Below, one piece after another: positions 63,524-64,000 of a stretch of DNA of 64,000 nucleotides. Where the stretch lies: contig NZ_WEZF01000018.1 of the NCBI RefSeq assembly GCF_009177065.1, positions 86,489 through 150,488 of the forward strand, in the 5' to 3' direction. The DNA comes from Tautonia marina. GTDB lineage: Bacteria > Planctomycetota > Planctomycetia > Isosphaerales > Isosphaeraceae. The notes beneath the pieces are model-generated. The model saw only the letters and a list, made by a program, of their open reading frames with translations. It was not told where the DNA came from and searched no databases. Each line of letters opens with the position of its first letter. Positions within the stretch are counted from its first letter, which is position 1. Both the position numbers and the translations under genes were made by a program.

Positions 63524-64000
63524 ATGCGTTCGACGTTCATCGCTCGGTTCCTCCCTGCCGCCGTGGCCGGCAGTCTCGTTGCCTTCGGACCGATGGCGTT
63601 CGGTCAAACCGATGAATCTCTCCCCGTCGAGGCGGTGGAATCCACCAGCTCCAACCCCGCCCCCAAGCCCCCCTCGCAACCCGAGTTGCCCGTCGTGGAC
63701 CTCTTCGAAGGACTCCGCACCGGCCAGATCGCCGTGCGGGCCGAAGGGGCTAAGGGAGGCGCCATGACCGTCTCGGTCACCAACACCTCCCGCGCTCCGC
63801 TCCGCGTCGTCCTGCCCCCCGGCCTCATCGCCTCCGGTGCCACCGGCCAGTTCGGCGGCATGGGTGGCATGGGCGGCGGGATGGGTGGCATGGGCGGCGG
63901 CATGATGGGTGGCATGGGCGGTATGGGCGGTATGGGCGGCATGGGTGGCGGCATGGGTGGCGGCATGGGTGGCATGGGCGGTATGGGTGGTATGGGCGGT
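63524..64000 (+). CDS. Exported Met/Gly-rich protein, cut by window end
   Basis: A frame open to the window end (159 codons visible). ATG 63524 has AAGG ~9 bases upstream. The N-terminus is a signal peptide ending near AFGQ. A Pro-rich linker follows, then a compact region (ELPVVDLFEGLRTGQIAV, MTVSVTNTSRAPLRVVLPPG) that may be a beta-sandwich domain. From ~residue 110 it becomes a run of GGM and GMGG repeats. Such repeats occur in planctomycete exported proteins and may bind metal or aid assembly. Function unknown; the rest lies outside the window. Confidence 0.75.
   Translation, partial: MRSTFIARFLPAAVAGSLVAFGPMAFGQTDESLPVEAVESTSSNPAPKPPSQPELPVVDLFEGLRTGQIAVRAEGAKGGAMTVSVTNTSRAPLRVVLPPGLIASGATGQFGGMGGMGGGMGGMGGGMMGGMGGMGGMGGMGGGMGGGMGGMGGMGGMGG

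Overview
This window reads as chromosomal DNA of a planctomycete, most likely the Isosphaeraceae branch. The DNA is high-GC, and it carries several planctomycete hallmarks: a TIGR03000-type domain behind a Gly/Ser/His repeat region, a PEP-CTERM protein, a giant beta-helix protein with an N-terminal LEPR-XLL-like motif, a helix-turn-helix/receiver fusion and an HTTM protein. No phage, insertion sequence, CRISPR array or rRNA was seen. Most of the window is core genome with short accessory stretches. The taxonomic call is inferred from gene content, not from a marker-gene comparison.

Layout. 1-6.1 kb: the end of a yceH gene, a small membrane protein, the SRP RNA, then dnaX-ybaB-recR and rpoN. 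The dnaX gene holds a clear recoding cassette: nine A residues followed by a perfect 12-bp hairpin, with early stops in both alternative frames. 6.2-13 kb: a degenerate hybrid sensor protein, an XRE regulator, a polyprenyl synthase, moaC, a membrane glycosyltransferase and an HTH-receiver protein. 13.7-25.5 kb: a FlgI-like/HEAT protein, an asparagine-synthetase family protein, a three-part penicillin-recognising fusion (class A beta-lactamase-like domain, peptidoglycan-binding domain, DD-carboxypeptidase), a beta-propeller di-haem cytochrome, a Tat-exported amidase and a thioesterase.

25.5-35 kb: the TIGR03000 repeat protein, an HTTM protein with its partner, two SDR oxidoreductases flanking tRNA-Val, a lipoprotein, cmk-plsC, an orphan TAXI binding protein and a DUF2203-type protein. 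35-46.7 kb: DNA polymerase X, the PEP-CTERM protein, a group-2 sigma factor, the 1406-residue beta-helix protein and ribosomal protein S1. 47-56.6 kb: trpF with a coupled small gene, trxA, a cation/proton antiporter, a coiled-coil zinc-ribbon protein, the dnaG-rpoD operon and an HtrA protease. 56.8-64 kb: a second asparagine synthetase, a phosphoesterase/MFS/acyltransferase operon, a threonine-synthase-like enzyme and the start of a Met/Gly-rich exported protein.

The window is rich in information processing: SRP RNA, the clamp-loader subunit, RecR, primase, PolX, S1 and three sigma factors (RpoN, RpoD and a group-2 factor). Promoters close to the sigma-70 consensus precede the SRP RNA, the sensor gene, trxA and dnaG. 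The most unusual items are the dnaX recoding site, the beta-lactamase-like/PG-binding/carboxypeptidase fusion, an acyltransferase carrying a leftover fragment of an adenylating domain, and a sensor protein that has lost its phosphorylation and ATP-binding residues. No complete, obviously new multi-gene system is visible.
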